A stretch of DNA of 64,000 nucleotides, from the NCBI RefSeq assembly GCF_014697615.1, contig NZ_JACJSD010000030.1, positions 1 through 64,000 on the forward strand, given 5' to 3'. Below are positions 17,203 to 26,782 of the stretch, one piece after another. Numbering within the stretch: position 1 is the stretch's first letter; the number at the start of each line of letters is the position of its first letter. The position numbers and the translations under genes were made by a program. A model generated the notes under the pieces. That model was given only the letters and a program-made list of their open reading frames with translations, searched no databases and had not been told where the DNA came from. This stretch comes from Nostoc sp. FACHB-280. GTDB lineage: Bacteria; Cyanobacteriota; Cyanobacteriia; Cyanobacteriales; Nostocaceae.

Positions 17203-17676
17203 TCAACTACTGGCATATTTGAGAACTCGTTCCCATTCCCAACGCCATGCGGTCTCGACTGTTATTTCTTTGCCGTTAGTAAACTTGATAAATTCTGCAC
17301 CGTCATCATAAAACACATCAGCAACTATTCGATTGCGTACATCGTAACCCCAGATTTTCTCTGCTGTCTTCCACCACCTCTGTCCAGGCGATTCTAGCAT
17401 TGGTAACTCTAAATACTCATCACGCCAGACCATCGGCTTCCATTGTTCTTGCAATGCCCTAACCAAAATCCGGTTGGGAAACATTTCTTTGTTATTTTCA
17501 TGTAGCCACAGCATATAGCTGATAGAACTTCTGAGTGCATCTTCTAAGTCGTATGTACAAGCTTCAAGCGCATTTTGAACTTCTTCGTTTGAGAAATTAA
17601 CACCCAGAGTGGCTAACGCTCGTTCGTAGATTTTGAATATTTCGTACTCTATCGAGTCTTGTTCCCAGAACCACAC
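17203..17676 (-). CDS. Hypothetical protein, close paralogue of the gene at 56953
   Basis: 157 residues from a GTG preceded by a good Shine-Dalgarno (aggagg). The protein is rich in Trp and acidic residues (MWFWEQDS, ESPGQRWWKTAEKIWGYDVRNR, EITVETAWRWEWERVLKY). It aligns over its full length and at high identity with the product at 56953-57429, also at DNA level, so one is a copy of the other or both come from a repeated accessory module. Family and role unknown. Confidence 0.65.
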   Translation of the reverse strand: MWFWEQDSIEYEIFKIYERALATLGVNFSNEEVQNALEACTYDLEDALRSSISYMLWLHENNKEMFPNRILVRALQEQWKPMVWRDEYLELPMLESPGQRWWKTAEKIWGYDVRNRIVADVFYDDGAEFIKFTNGKEITVETAWRWEWERVLKYASS

Positions 17677-17884
17677 CCCTTAAGCCTCCTATGAGCTAAC
17701 GCACTTCAAACGTTTTTGGGTTTTTCTACCTTAATTATGAATAGTTAAGGCTTGCTCTTGTATTCAGTTATATGTTTGCTGAGTAGTTAAAAGAGTTTCT
17801 TTCTCTTGACGAGTTTGTAAATCCATAATCAAATTATGGTTAATCAGTGATTTAGCAATCTCATCAGCAACTCAGAACACTGTT

Positions 17885-18190
17885 ATGAGCCAGGGTATCT
17901 ATCCACCGGACTGGAAACAAATTGCCACAGCACTCAAAGATGCTTGTAATTGGCGTTGTACTCGGTGCGATCGCTTATGCTTGCGTCCTGAAGAAAAAGC
18001 ACCTCATTTAACTTTTTCTGAGCGCAAAGCTTACACACTGCAAGTACACCATTGGAATCGAGATCCGTCTGATAATCGCCTGGAAAACTTAGTTTGCCTA
18101 TGCAGTGGCTGCCACCTTTATTATCATCGTTTTGGACGCGGCAACGTTTCGCCTGGGCAGTTGTCATTGTTTGAGAAAAAAGTCTATTAA
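17885..18190 (+). CDS. HNH endonuclease
   Basis: 101 residues with a complete HNH finger: C25-x2-C28, HHWNRD at 55-60, N68 in ENLVCLCSGCH, C73-x2-C76, and H77/H81. Such small proteins nick or cut DNA and are common in mobile and accessory regions; the two Cys pairs bind structural zinc. No methyltransferase or homing-intron context is seen, so the biological role is open. Confidence 0.85.
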   Translation: MSQGIYPPDWKQIATALKDACNWRCTRCDRLCLRPEEKAPHLTFSERKAYTLQVHHWNRDPSDNRLENLVCLCSGCHLYYHRFGRGNVSPGQLSLFEKKVY

Positions 18191-18415
18191 TTAATCAGCA
18201 GCCAGAGTTTAGTGATATGTGATCGCTCTCTCCAAAGACAGCAAAGTGCTATGTACTCAGTGTTAAGTAGTGATTTAGAACTGTTCACTAATAACTAATA
18301 ACTGTTGAGAACTAAGTATAAACTTGTCGTTTCAAGAATACAACTGTCATATTTTCTAAATCTCCTGCTAATTTTGGCTTCTAGATTATTCACTTTTTAG
18401 AGTTCACACCAACTA

Positions 18416-18676
18416 ATGGCAAGCAAAGAAATTCAAGTCCAAGAATACACAGTCCGAGCGCACAAACGACTGATACACACGCGCACATTCAACTTCGTCT
18501 GCAAACAGTGCGAACAAACAACTTCTCGTGAGACGTATGGCCCACGCCCTTTATACTGCGAAACCTGTCGTCCTCCAGGGCCGCCGAAGAAATCCTCTGT
18601 GGCTACACCTGCTAAGAAAGGTAAGCCCAGGGCTAAAGTTTATCGAAGTGATGTGGATTTTCAAAAGTCTTCGTGA
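18416..18676 (+). CDS. Small zinc-ribbon-like hypothetical protein
   Basis: 86 residues. Two CxxC pairs (CKQC near residue 30, CETC near 49) spaced by about 17 residues suggest a zinc ribbon; the C-terminal half is basic and Pro/Lys-rich ([21 protein letters not shown]), as in nucleic-acid-binding tails. It ends 33 bp before the sigma factor gene in the same direction and may be co-transcribed with it, which would fit a transcription-related role, but this is inference. Confidence 0.6.
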   Translation: MASKEIQVQEYTVRAHKRLIHTRTFNFVCKQCEQTTSRETYGPRPLYCETCRPPGPPKKSSVATPAKKGKPRAKVYRSDVDFQKSS

Positions 18677-18709
18677 GGCGATCTCTGTTTTTAGAGAAAG
18701 AGAGAAAGA

Positions 18710-19654
18710 ATGTCCCTCCAGCCAGATAGCGTAGGCATCTACTTACGAGAAATCTCTAAATATCCAATGCTGACACCAGAGCAAGAGATTACTTTGGCGC
18801 GACAGGTGCAGCAGATGATGGTAATAAATCAACACAAAGAAGCTCTCGAATTGCGGTTACATCATCAGCCAGCCTTGTCAGAACTAGCTGCTGATCTGGG
18901 AAAAAGCGAAACTGAAGTATCCCAGATTCTGCGGTTAGGACAGAAAGCCAAAGAAAAGATGATTGCGGCTAATCTACGGCTTGTGGTGGCAATCGCCAAA
19001 AAGCATCGGTGGAGTCATCTAGAATTTCTGGATTTAGTACAAGAAGGGTCGATAGGATTGCAAAAAGCAGTTGAGAAATTTGACCCAAATCGCGGGTACA
19101 AGTTCTCAACCTGTGCGTATTGGTGGATTCGACAGGAAATTACAAAGGCAATAGCTAATAAATCGACCACGATCAGAACGCCAAGCCAAATGAAAGATCG
19201 CTTGATTAAACTTAAAAAAGTACAGCGAGACTTGACGAGAATGTTGGGGCGATATCCTACAATTGCAGAGATAGCAGAAACTGTTGAACTTCAGCCAATG
19301 CAAGTGAGAGAATGTTTGATAGCTTTTCGTCAACCGCTATCTTTAGATCGGCCGATGGGGCAAGAGGATGAAGTTAACTTTTTGGAGATTCTGCCTGCCG
19401 ATAGCACTTCCCCAGATGAGTACCTAGACGAAGGATTTCTGCGGCAAGAATTGGCGAATTCTTTGATAACGCTTAAGCCAATACAAAAACAAGTGCTGAT
19501 GTTTCGCTTTGGTTTGGGTAGTGTTGACAAGCTGACAACGAAACAAATTGCTCAGAAGCTCAACATTAAAGAATCGAAAGTCAGGACAGCTCAGAATCGA
19601 GCAATAAAAGTGTTGCATGGCAGCCAGTCGCAGATGCGAGAGTACTTGGTTTGA
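18710..19654 (+). CDS. Group 2 sigma-70 family RNA polymerase sigma factor
   Basis: 314 residues, the usual size of cyanobacterial group 2 sigma factors. Region 1.2 is SVGIYLREISKYPMLTPEQE (7-26). Region 2 is NLRLVVAIAKKH, LVQEGSIGLQKAVEKFDPNRG and KFSTCAYWWIRQEI (core binding and -10 recognition). Region 3 is around 155-210, and region 4.2 is KQIAQKLNIKESKVRTAQNRAIKVL (-35 recognition). It lacks the long N-terminal region of the housekeeping SigA, so it is probably a non-essential stress or adaptation factor. A Shine-Dalgarno-like run (agagaaagag) precedes the ATG. Confidence 0.92.
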   Translation: MSLQPDSVGIYLREISKYPMLTPEQEITLARQVQQMMVINQHKEALELRLHHQPALSELAADLGKSETEVSQILRLGQKAKEKMIAANLRLVVAIAKKHRWSHLEFLDLVQEGSIGLQKAVEKFDPNRGYKFSTCAYWWIRQEITKAIANKSTTIRTPSQMKDRLIKLKKVQRDLTRMLGRYPTIAEIAETVELQPMQVRECLIAFRQPLSLDRPMGQEDEVNFLEILPADSTSPDEYLDEGFLRQELANSLITLKPIQKQVLMFRFGLGSVDKLTTKQIAQKLNIKESKVRTAQNRAIKVLHGSQSQMREYLV

Positions 19655-19787
19655 TGTGCTGAGTTTAACAGTATTTCAATGTGCATTATGATGCGTTAAA
19701 ATTTCAGGCTAATTATCGTGGTTGCGTTAAAATTTGCACAGAGGGGTAGTGGCGATTTATTAGCTCAAGATGATTACCAAGTAAGAA

Positions 19788-22007
19788 ATGGACTTGTTTG
19801 ACCAACATCTCAAAAAAATCGAAGAAACTGAAGCACCATTAGCGGCACGGATGCGTCCTTTGACACTAGAGCAATTTGTTGGTCAAGATCATATTATTGG
19901 CCCAGGGAGGTTATTACGACGTGCCATTAGTTTAGACCAACTATCGTCAGTAATTTTCTACGGCCCACCAGGGACAGGAAAAACGACATTGGCAAGAGTG
20001 ATAGCGAATACAACGATCGCCCATTTTATTGCGATTAATGCGGTATTGTCAGGAGTTAAAGAAATTCGTGCTGCGATAGAAACGGCACAGCAACAGCGAA
20101 AAATGTACTCTTCACGGACGATTTTGTTTGTAGATGAGGTTCATCGTTTTAACAAGTCCCAGCAAGATGCACTGTTGCCTTGGGTAGAGAATGGAACGGT
20201 AATTTTAATTGGTGCTACTACAGAAAATCCATACTTTGAAGTTAATAAAGCATTAGTGAGTCGTTCGCGGATTTTTCAATTAAAGCAATTAAACGACCAA
20301 GATTTGTACAAAATTGTTCAGCAAACGCTAACTGACAGCGAACGCGGTTATGGAAAGCTATTAGTAGAATTTGAGGATAAAGCGTTAGAACACTTGGTAA
20401 ACGTCGCCAATGGGGATGCTCGTTCATTATTGAACGCCTTGGAATTAGCTGTGGAGACAACGCCAGCCAACGCACAAGGAGTTATACAGATTAGTTTGGC
20501 AGTAGCGGAAGAGTCAATTCAACAGCGTGCCGTGTTGTATGATAAAGAAGGTGATGTCCACTTTGATACAATCAGTGCGTTTATCAAAAGCTTGCGAGGT
20601 TCTGACCCGGATGCGGCACTGTACTGGTTGGCGAAAATGGTTTATGCGGGAGAAGACCCCAGGTTTATATTTCGCCGGATGTTAATTTTAGCGAGTGAAG
20701 ATGTAGGGTTAGCTGACCCCAACGCGATTGTCGTTGTCAATGCTTGCAATGAAGCTTATGACAGAGTGGGGATGCCAGAAGGACGTTATCATTTAGCACA
20801 AGCAGCCCTATATTTAGCAACTGCGCCGAAGTCAAACAGCATCATGGGCTTTTTTGATGCACTAGCATCAGTAGAGCAAGAAAAAGAGAAAGAAGTACCG
20901 AATCATTTGAAGGATGCGAATCGAGATAAGAAAGGATTTGGACATGGGCAAGGTTATCTTTACCCTCACGCATACCGAGATCACTGGGTAGCACAACAAT
21001 ATTTACCAGCCAGTCTGCAAGGGCAAGTATTCTATCAACCATCAGCCCAAGGCAAAGAAAAAGAAATTAGCACCCAAGTCTTGCGTCGTCGAGAAGCCCA
21101 ACTAGCTGCATTAATGGAAGATAGTTCTGTTGCACCATTAGAGATCCTGACTTATGGAAGTAGTGACAAAGCTAGTGAGCGTTGGTTGCAGCGAGTACTT
21201 TCGCAAGTAGGTACTCAGTTAGCAAACGTTAGAGAACGGATTTTTGATTTAGCAAAATTGCAACGGCATCATTTAGTGTTAGATATTAACGCTGGCACAG
21301 GTTTACTGACTTGGGAAGCAATTCGGCAAGTTCCAGAAGGTGGAGTATATGCTTGTGTTCGCACAAATACAGATGCTAATGCGCTACAAGAGCAAGCAGC
21401 AGCACTACCCCACCTGATGCGTCCGGTCATTTTGACTGTGCCAATCTCCCAACTACCTGCGGTATTAGTCCAGGAAGCAGCAAATGTACAATTCGATTGC
21501 ATCATGGGGCGAAATGCCTTGATGACGGAGCCTGAAAAATTACAAGCTGCCCAAACTTTATCTCAACTAATACCATCAGGGGGAAAGCTGGTACTTGCTG
21601 AGACTGTACCACGTTACACTCAAAGGTTATATCGCTTACTTCAGCCACGCTTGGTAGATGCTTCACTGTACAAACGATTAGTTGACGCAGAAGAAGCAAT
21701 GTACGCTAATCAATCAGACCCCATGCTTAACTGGGATGCAGATGACTTACGTGATGCTTTTGTATCAACAGGGTTGACAGTAGATATTGTAGTTGAACAA
21801 AATTCAACGCAAATGCACATCAGTAATGCTTTTCTGGAGCGTTTGTTTGCTAATAAAGGAAATCAACCGAGTTATGCACAACGTGTGGGAGAAAAACTCA
21901 CATTGGAAGAATTAGAAAAGCTCAAAGCAGCTTTCACCCAGTACTTGCTGAACCAGACATTTGACTGGCAAAGTGTGATCGTTTTTCTCAAGGCTTATAA
22001 AGCTTAA
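19788..22007 (+). CDS. RarA/MgsA-like AAA+ ATPase fused to a methyltransferase-like domain
   Basis: 739 residues. Residues 1-430 match RarA (MgsA/WRNIP1), the clamp-loader-like ATPase of stalled replication forks. The start is [19 protein letters not shown]; Walker A is [10 protein letters not shown] (58-67), Walker B is [17 protein letters not shown] (D116, E117), and sensor 1 is [13 protein letters not shown]. The C-terminal half after about residue 470 has a Rossmann-type SAM-methyltransferase pattern ([19 protein letters not shown], then [20 protein letters not shown] and [13 protein letters not shown]). This fusion is, to my knowledge, found in cyanobacteria. A terminator follows at 22020. 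Confidence 0.88.
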   Translation: MDLFDQHLKKIEETEAPLAARMRPLTLEQFVGQDHIIGPGRLLRRAISLDQLSSVIFYGPPGTGKTTLARVIANTTIAHFIAINAVLSGVKEIRAAIETAQQQRKMYSSRTILFVDEVHRFNKSQQDALLPWVENGTVILIGATTENPYFEVNKALVSRSRIFQLKQLNDQDLYKIVQQTLTDSERGYGKLLVEFEDKALEHLVNVANGDARSLLNALELAVETTPANAQGVIQISLAVAEESIQQRAVLYDKEGDVHFDTISAFIKSLRGSDPDAALYWLAKMVYAGEDPRFIFRRMLILASEDVGLADPNAIVVVNACNEAYDRVGMPEGRYHLAQAALYLATAPKSNSIMGFFDALASVEQEKEKEVPNHLKDANRDKKGFGHGQGYLYPHAYRDHWVAQQYLPASLQGQVFYQPSAQGKEKEISTQVLRRREAQLAALMEDSSVAPLEILTYGSSDKASERWLQRVLSQVGTQLANVRERIFDLAKLQRHHLVLDINAGTGLLTWEAIRQVPEGGVYACVRTNTDANALQEQAAALPHLMRPVILTVPISQLPAVLVQEAANVQFDCIMGRNALMTEPEKLQAAQTLSQLIPSGGKLVLAETVPRYTQRLYRLLQPRLVDASLYKRLVDAEEAMYANQSDPMLNWDADDLRDAFVSTGLTVDIVVEQNSTQMHISNAFLERLFANKGNQPSYAQRVGEKLTLEELEKLKAAFTQYLLNQTFDWQSVIVFLKAYKA

Positions 22008-22019
22008 TTTCTTATAAAC

Positions 22020-22050
22020 ATGTCGGATTTTAAAATTCGACATTTTATTT
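22020..22050 (+). terminator. Rho-independent terminator of the rarA-fusion gene
   Basis: ATGTCG (22020-22025) pairs with CGACAT (22038-22043), with an additional A/T-rich stem inside (ATTTTAAAAT), and is followed by TTTTATTT. It sits 13 bp after the stop codon. Confidence 0.7.
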
Positions 22051-22114
22051 GATGTAGAGATTGATATTTGCTAAAACTTAAAATCAATCAAACAAAGAAT
22101 GAATGTATGATATT

Positions 22115-22140
22115 TGCCTAAAGACGTGAACGTTAAGGCA
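22115..22140. promoter_or_regulatory. Imperfect palindrome upstream of parA
   Basis: TGCCT (22115-22119) is matched by AGGCA (22136-22140) around GACGTGAACGT, giving an imperfect dyad 30-45 bp before the parA start. ParA or ParB proteins often repress their own promoter through such a site; binding here is inference. Confidence 0.3.
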
Positions 22141-22169
22141 ATTATTGTAAATCAATCCCATAGTTATGT

Positions 22170-22973
22170 ATGGCGAGGTTTTTGATGGCACAAGTAGTTA
22201 TTGCGGTTTTGGCGAATGCTGGTGGTGTCGGTAAAAGTACTTTATCTGTACATCTAGCTTATGAAGTTAGTAAGCGTAAACACAAGGTAGCATTGCTAGA
22301 TTTAGATCCACAGAGATCGCTTGATGTTTTTTGTGGTTTAGAAGCAGCCGATGCAGAAAACACAATGGTTAAAGTTTTAGCAAAGGATTTTAAGGGGGAC
22401 TGGGTTTTAGAATCAGCATGGGATGAGGCAAGAATAGAAGTTTGTCAAGGACATCCATTACTAGCGGATACAGGCAATGATTTAGTAATTCGTAAACGAG
22501 GAGAATATACCTTAGCGGATAGACTGCACAAATATCCTTTACCCCATGATGTGGTAATTATAGATTGTCCAGCTACTTTGGGAATGCTGAATGTAAATGC
22601 TTTAGCAGCCGCCACTCATCTTTTAGTGCCGATACAGCTTGAAATGAAGGCGATTTCAGGTGCCGCAGAGTTAGTTGAATGGTGTATCAATACATCTGAA
22701 GAACTACAGTTAGATCCTAAGCCTTCTATCATGGGTTTCGTGCCAAGTATGTATGATGAGGCGATAGCAATGCACAGGCAGTACTACTCACAACTGCCAG
22801 CAATTGCAGAACAATTAAATGTTAAATTGTATCCAAAAATTCGTAGTTCTAATGAGTTTAAAAATGCCAGCGCACATGGATTACCTCTGCATAAATATCG
22901 AAATAAACATCCAGCTTGTAAAGATTTTAAGCAAATTGCAGATGATGTGGTTGAATTAATCAAAAGTAAGTGA
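22170..22973 (+). CDS. parA: ParA family partition ATPase
   Basis: 267 residues. The P-loop reads NAGGVGKST (16-24 from the first ATG), followed by LLDLDPQRSLDVF (Walker A prime) and VIIDCPATLG (Walker B). C-terminal motifs include LVPIQLEMKAISGAAELVEW and IMGFVPSMYDE. ParA dimers move plasmid or chromosome cargo along the nucleoid together with ParB. The signature lysine of the deviant Walker A box (K in KGGVGKT) is replaced by alanine. A second ATG at 22185 has a closer gagg ribosome-binding site and may be the real start. It is followed at 9 bp by the ParB-like gene. Confidence 0.88.
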   Translation: MARFLMAQVVIAVLANAGGVGKSTLSVHLAYEVSKRKHKVALLDLDPQRSLDVFCGLEAADAENTMVKVLAKDFKGDWVLESAWDEARIEVCQGHPLLADTGNDLVIRKRGEYTLADRLHKYPLPHDVVIIDCPATLGMLNVNALAAATHLLVPIQLEMKAISGAAELVEWCINTSEELQLDPKPSIMGFVPSMYDEAIAMHRQYYSQLPAIAEQLNVKLYPKIRSSNEFKNASAHGLPLHKYRNKHPACKDFKQIADDVVELIKSK

Positions 22974-22982
22974 GGAACTTCT

Positions 22983-24107
22983 ATGCCGAAAGCACTACCA
23001 CAAATAGGGGAAAAATTCAAAGGGGCAGTTCAAAAAACCGAGCAAGAAAAAAAAATTGCTCAATTGCAAGCAGAAGTAGAACAGCTAAGAATCAAGCAAG
23101 CTCCTGAACTTGAGAACGAGTTACAGTTATTGCGAGAAAAACTGCGGAATCATTCTGGAGAAGTGGAAATTGATCTGGAATTAATTGATCCTAATCCCAA
23201 TCAACCAAGACAAACAATTACTGTAGAATCAATTCAAGCAAAAGCACGACTATTAAAAAAACACGGGCAGATTACTCCTATCATTCTTGTAGCCCAAAAA
23301 AATGGGCGTTACATACTGCTTGATGGGCAACTGCGTACTGAAGGGGCAAAGCTATTAGGATGGAAGTCTATCCGGGCTGTTATTGTTCCAATGCCCAAAG
23401 ATTTAACACAATCATCTCTCATTACTTTTCTCGGATTTGAAGACTTAAACCCCTTAGACAAAGCTGAAGCTATTGTTCAAGAACTAAATAAAGCAACAGA
23501 ATTGGATTTAGAAGAAATTTCTACAGTACTAGCAACTGTGCTTAAACGTATAGAACGTGATGGGAAGAGTAAAGAGTTGACAAAATTAGTTGCTTTGGAC
23601 TTAGAGCAACAAAAGTTAGGATTAGAAACTTTAAATGTAATAGGTGAAGAACAAAGTTTGTTTTTAGGATTGTTAGAGTTAGGATTGAACCCTGCTTCAG
23701 TAAAATCTAATCTTTTACCGATGCTGTTCCTACCTGATGATTTAAAAAAGGCAATTCGCTATAACGGATTGAAAGGGGCGCACGCTTTGGCACTAGCAAC
23801 TTTATCTGCAAAAGCTTTAGACATATCTGAAGAAAAGGCTCAAAAAGAACGAACTAAAATCACAGAAAAAGTTTTAGCAGAAAATCTTACAGTACCAGAA
23901 ACACGCGAACTTATTAAGCAAGTTAAAGCTAAATACTTAACAACAACAAAATCAGAATCCAAAGAAGTCAAATCTATAATTCAAAAAATCAGTAATTTAT
24001 CAGAAACATCATTAATTCAGGCAAGTACTGAGCAGCTTCAAGAACTAAAAATAATTTTGCAAAAAAAATTAGCTGAAATAGAGAACCTAAGCCAGCATCA
24101 AGCTTAA
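22983..24107 (+). CDS. parB: ParB/RepB/Spo0J family partition protein
   Basis: 374 residues. A coiled-coil segment (about 15-55) comes first, then the ParB N-terminal nuclease-like domain: LIDPNPNQPRQTI, SIQAKARLLKKHGQITPII and GRYILLDGQLRTEGAKLLGW, the last in place of the usual GERRxRA arginine patch. A helix-turn-helix region follows (NPLDKAEAIVQELNKATELD, LDLEEISTVLA). The C-terminus is helical and basic, suitable for dimerisation. It forms a classical parAB pair with the gene ending 9 bp before it; the parS site was not identified. Confidence 0.85.
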   Translation: MPKALPQIGEKFKGAVQKTEQEKKIAQLQAEVEQLRIKQAPELENELQLLREKLRNHSGEVEIDLELIDPNPNQPRQTITVESIQAKARLLKKHGQITPIILVAQKNGRYILLDGQLRTEGAKLLGWKSIRAVIVPMPKDLTQSSLITFLGFEDLNPLDKAEAIVQELNKATELDLEEISTVLATVLKRIERDGKSKELTKLVALDLEQQKLGLETLNVIGEEQSLFLGLLELGLNPASVKSNLLPMLFLPDDLKKAIRYNGLKGAHALALATLSAKALDISEEKAQKERTKITEKVLAENLTVPETRELIKQVKAKYLTTTKSESKEVKSIIQKISNLSETSLIQASTEQLQELKIILQKKLAEIENLSQHQA

Positions 24108-24358
24108 CAGTGTAGAGATAGAGTGATTGCTCAATTTGTGGATAAAGAAACGTGCCAATAACTTTTAGAAGGAGTGATTGATCGCTCAAAGTCTCTCGTT
24201 AAGCGAAATTAGTTGCTAAATCCAAGTAATAGATCAGCAGTCAAAAACAGACTCAGCGATATCATTAAAAGTAGATAGCAGCAATCCCTTCACTGTGGAA
24301 GGGATGATAGTACTATCGAACTTAAGAATAAATTGGCAGACATAGCCACCCATTAATA

Positions 24359-24874
24359 ATGCCAAAGTTAACCTGTTTAACTGCACAGCTAACTGTACTA
24401 ACAGCCCTGAGCCTGACAAGTTGCAGTACCACTAGTGTTGAGCAGTACGAAGCGACAGCACTTACCAGTTATATCTGGCAAGTAAAGTATGCCAATAATT
24501 TAACTAATGCACCACAGCCAAGGATTGAAAGCTTTGGCACTGCATCAGTACTGAATCGGAATGGATTGAAACCAGCAGGAGCAGTTATTGGCCCCGACGA
24601 TCAAGGACTATGGTGGCCAATTGTGCCACTACGCCCAAGCATTGATGAAGTAGAACAACGCAAAAAACCTCAAGAAGAAGCAGGCAAACCAGAACTACAG
24701 AAAACGGTAAAATATCAAATTACTTATGGAGCAGGTGAGCAACAGAAAACACTGCCTACAAACTATGATGTTTATCGGCAGGTAGTGAAGGCTTACCCGT
24801 TCCGAATTCCGTTGGAGTTAACTTTCGGATTAAATGATGACTCGGTAGAAAAGGCTGAACCAGTTGGCAAGTAA
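24359..24874 (+). CDS. Putative lipoprotein
   Basis: 171 residues with a lipoprotein signal: a hydrophobic stretch (QLTVLTALSL) and the lipobox L19-T20-S21-C22. The mature part has WQVKYANNLTNAPQPRIES and a Pro/Glu/Lys-rich linker (residues 100-115) followed by a conserved-looking YQITYGAGEQQKTLPTNYD. I do not recognise the family. It would be anchored to the inner or outer membrane. It sits between parB and the TnpB remnant and shows no operon partner. Confidence 0.65.
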   Translation: MPKLTCLTAQLTVLTALSLTSCSTTSVEQYEATALTSYIWQVKYANNLTNAPQPRIESFGTASVLNRNGLKPAGAVIGPDDQGLWWPIVPLRPSIDEVEQRKKPQEEAGKPELQKTVKYQITYGAGEQQKTLPTNYDVYRQVVKAYPFRIPLELTFGLNDDSVEKAEPVGK

Positions 24875-24990
24875 TAATCTGATAAGCCTTAACTGCTGCT
24901 TATATTGGCAAATAATATTCTGTGAAGCATAAGGGAAACTTTCTTGTGTATCCCTAAAGTTTGCCATCACGCAATAATTTGTGCGCCATA

Positions 24991-25575
24991 TCACCTATCA
25001 AGAGCAGAGTGTAGGGTATAGGGGGTAGGGTGTAGTGAAAGCAGCAGAAAATCCTCACGGCAGTTAGTTATTTTTCTGTGAACTCTAGCAACTTTCTTTC
25101 GAGCTTTAACACGGTTGTTAGAACCTTTCTGCTTCTTAGATAGTTGCCGTTGTTTAAGTTTTAAATTCTTCTCATGCTTATTGAGTATTTTAGGATTGTC
25201 AAACTTTGAACCATCACTGGTAACAGCAAAGTGGGTTAATCCCAAGTCAATACCTATCGCTTTACCTTCTGTATTTAATTCTGGTTTTTCTTTACCATCA
25301 TCAAAAAGAATAGCCGCAAAGTATTGATTAGAGAAGTTTTTGGATATGGTTACAGTCTTAACTTTCCCTTCAATGGGTCTATGAATGATTGCTGTTACAT
25401 CTCCTATTTTTGGAAGACCTACAGAATTATCAGCAATTTTGACATTTTGAGGATATTGTATTGACTGCTTACCATGTTAGCAACTGCCGTCGGGAAACTG
25501 TCGTCAACTCACGCGCAATTCATCTCAACACTTCCGCTATCGCGGTAAGTGTGAGGCTTCTTGCTGTTCAAGCTA
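24991..25575 (-). mobile_element. Remnant of an IS200/IS605 TnpB element
   Basis: Minus-strand frame 25473-24991 encodes the middle of a TnpB: NVKIADNSVGLPKIGDV, ending GIDLGLTHFAV with the RuvC-I aspartate, and KLKQRQLSKKQKGS. It stops in a foreign tail after NCREDFL, where a tgtaggg-type repeat begins. The N-terminal third, the RuvC-II and RuvC-III motifs and the zinc ribbon are missing. At 25528-25552 a hairpin (ACACTT...AAGTGT) and the downstream agcta end at 25571-25575 match the left ends of the elements at 30678 and 42276. The element is dead. Confidence 0.75.
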
Positions 25576-25805
25576 AAATTATTTGTTCCCCAAATCAATT
25601 TTTTAAAATTACTAAAAATCAGTACCGTTAATAAAAAATCCAAAACTACAAATAGGGGTCAAATGGGGGTCATATAACCCCCAACAATTAAAATTCACAG
25701 ATGGGGGCTAAATGGGGGTCATATAGGTTACATTTGACCCCCATTTAGGGTATCCTCAAAAAGCCCTGATTTTATGCCGCAATTAACATCAATGACTTTT
25801 TTGAA
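25474..25805. other. Region between TnpB remnant and the ParM-like gene
   Basis: The left third (to 25575) is the terminal hairpin region of the TnpB remnant. The rest holds the GGGGGTCA iterons listed separately and the promoter of the ParM-like gene. No other gene is seen. Confidence 0.6.
25654..25746. promoter_or_regulatory. GGGGGTCA iterons, candidate centromere/operator of the ParM-like system
   Basis: The core AAATGGGGGTCA occurs at 25661-25672 and 25710-25721 (49 bp apart, both followed by TATA) and inverted at 25735-25746 (TGACCCCCATTT). Further half sites are AGGGGTCA at 25654, ACCCCCAA near 25677 and TGGGGGCTAAA at 25702. The array ends about 75 bp before the ATG at 25821. This placement and repetition is the plan of parC sites in ParMRC plasmid partition systems. 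Confidence 0.6.
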
Positions 25806-25820
25806 TTGGAGCAAAGCAAC

Positions 25821-26762
25821 ATGACGAATGTCCACGCACTGCAAAAAATTTTTCCAGCCGGCTTTGACAATGGCTACGGTAGCTTGAAGCTGTTAGTCGA
25901 TGGCTTTGAGGTGGTGAGAGTTCCTAGCTACATTTCCACAGCAGATATGGAAGACGTTCCAGGTAGAGTCGAATTTGATGGGACAGCATACACAGTTGGA
26001 GAATCTGCATTCCGAGCCGGAGATCATTTTGAACGCAACACTGATAGCAATGATAATAAGGTAAAGAATGCCCTGAGAACGCTATTGGGAGCATTAGCAC
26101 ATTTGCCACACCGCAAAGCTTGGCATTTAAAGTTAGTCGTCAGCTTGCATGATGTCGCTCTAGCAAAAGACTTAACCCAAGTACTCAATGGAGAATACCA
26201 CGCTGTCCTGGCTGGCAAACCCTCAGAGGTAAAAGTAGAAGTCCTGAAAGTTGTTCCCGAAGGAATGGGGGCATTGTTTGGCCAAGCATTACCGAAGAAA
26301 TTAACAGTTATCGACTTTGGTAATGGCACAACACTGTATTCTCGATACACCCAAGGCAAGCGGGAAGTACACACTCCTTACCCTGTGGGTGTAGAAGTTC
26401 TCATCGATGAAATTGCCCAGAAAATGAAACATCTCAATGGTGGCAAGCTAGGAGATCCATCGAAAGTACGGTATGCCCTGGAGATGGGACACACCAGATA
26501 TAGCCGTGACATTGATATTAAAGATGTGTACACAGCTTGTTTTAAAGATTGGTATGAGAAGTATTTGAAAAAAGTAGTGGGTATGGCGTTGGATGCCAAA
26601 CACCAAGGTGATGAAATCTGGGCAATTGGTGGTGGCTGTCTATTGCCAGGGTTTAAAAAGCTTTTAGAGAAAAATGGGTTTAAAGTCCTGGACAATCCAG
26701 TAGAGGCTAATGCTGCGGGATTACTAGAAATGGCAAAAGCGATAGTCAACAAAAATGCTTAA
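25821..26762 (+). CDS. ParM/StbA-like actin family partition protein
   Basis: 313 residues from the ATG at 25821, preceded by ggag at good distance. Actin-fold motifs: phosphate-1 loop GFDNGYGSLKLLVDG near residues 12-26, phosphate-2 region TVIDFGNGTTLYSRYTQG near 155-172, adenosine motif WAIGGGCLLPGFKK near 272-285. This is the alp/ParM plan of plasmid-segregating actins, which form ATP-dependent filaments and need an adaptor DNA-binding protein and a repeat-rich centromere. Both are present: iterons upstream and a small basic protein gene 20 bp downstream. Confidence 0.8.
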   Translation: MTNVHALQKIFPAGFDNGYGSLKLLVDGFEVVRVPSYISTADMEDVPGRVEFDGTAYTVGESAFRAGDHFERNTDSNDNKVKNALRTLLGALAHLPHRKAWHLKLVVSLHDVALAKDLTQVLNGEYHAVLAGKPSEVKVEVLKVVPEGMGALFGQALPKKLTVIDFGNGTTLYSRYTQGKREVHTPYPVGVEVLIDEIAQKMKHLNGGKLGDPSKVRYALEMGHTRYSRDIDIKDVYTACFKDWYEKYLKKVVGMALDAKHQGDEIWAIGGGCLLPGFKKLLEKNGFKVLDNPVEANAAGLLEMAKAIVNKNA

Positions 26763-26782
26763 AAAACTAGCAGGAAAAAACC

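Noticed and set aside
25010-25036. tgtaggg repeat block taken for a terminator or CRISPR
   Set aside because: Short tandem heptamers without spacers; marks the truncated end of the TnpB remnant.
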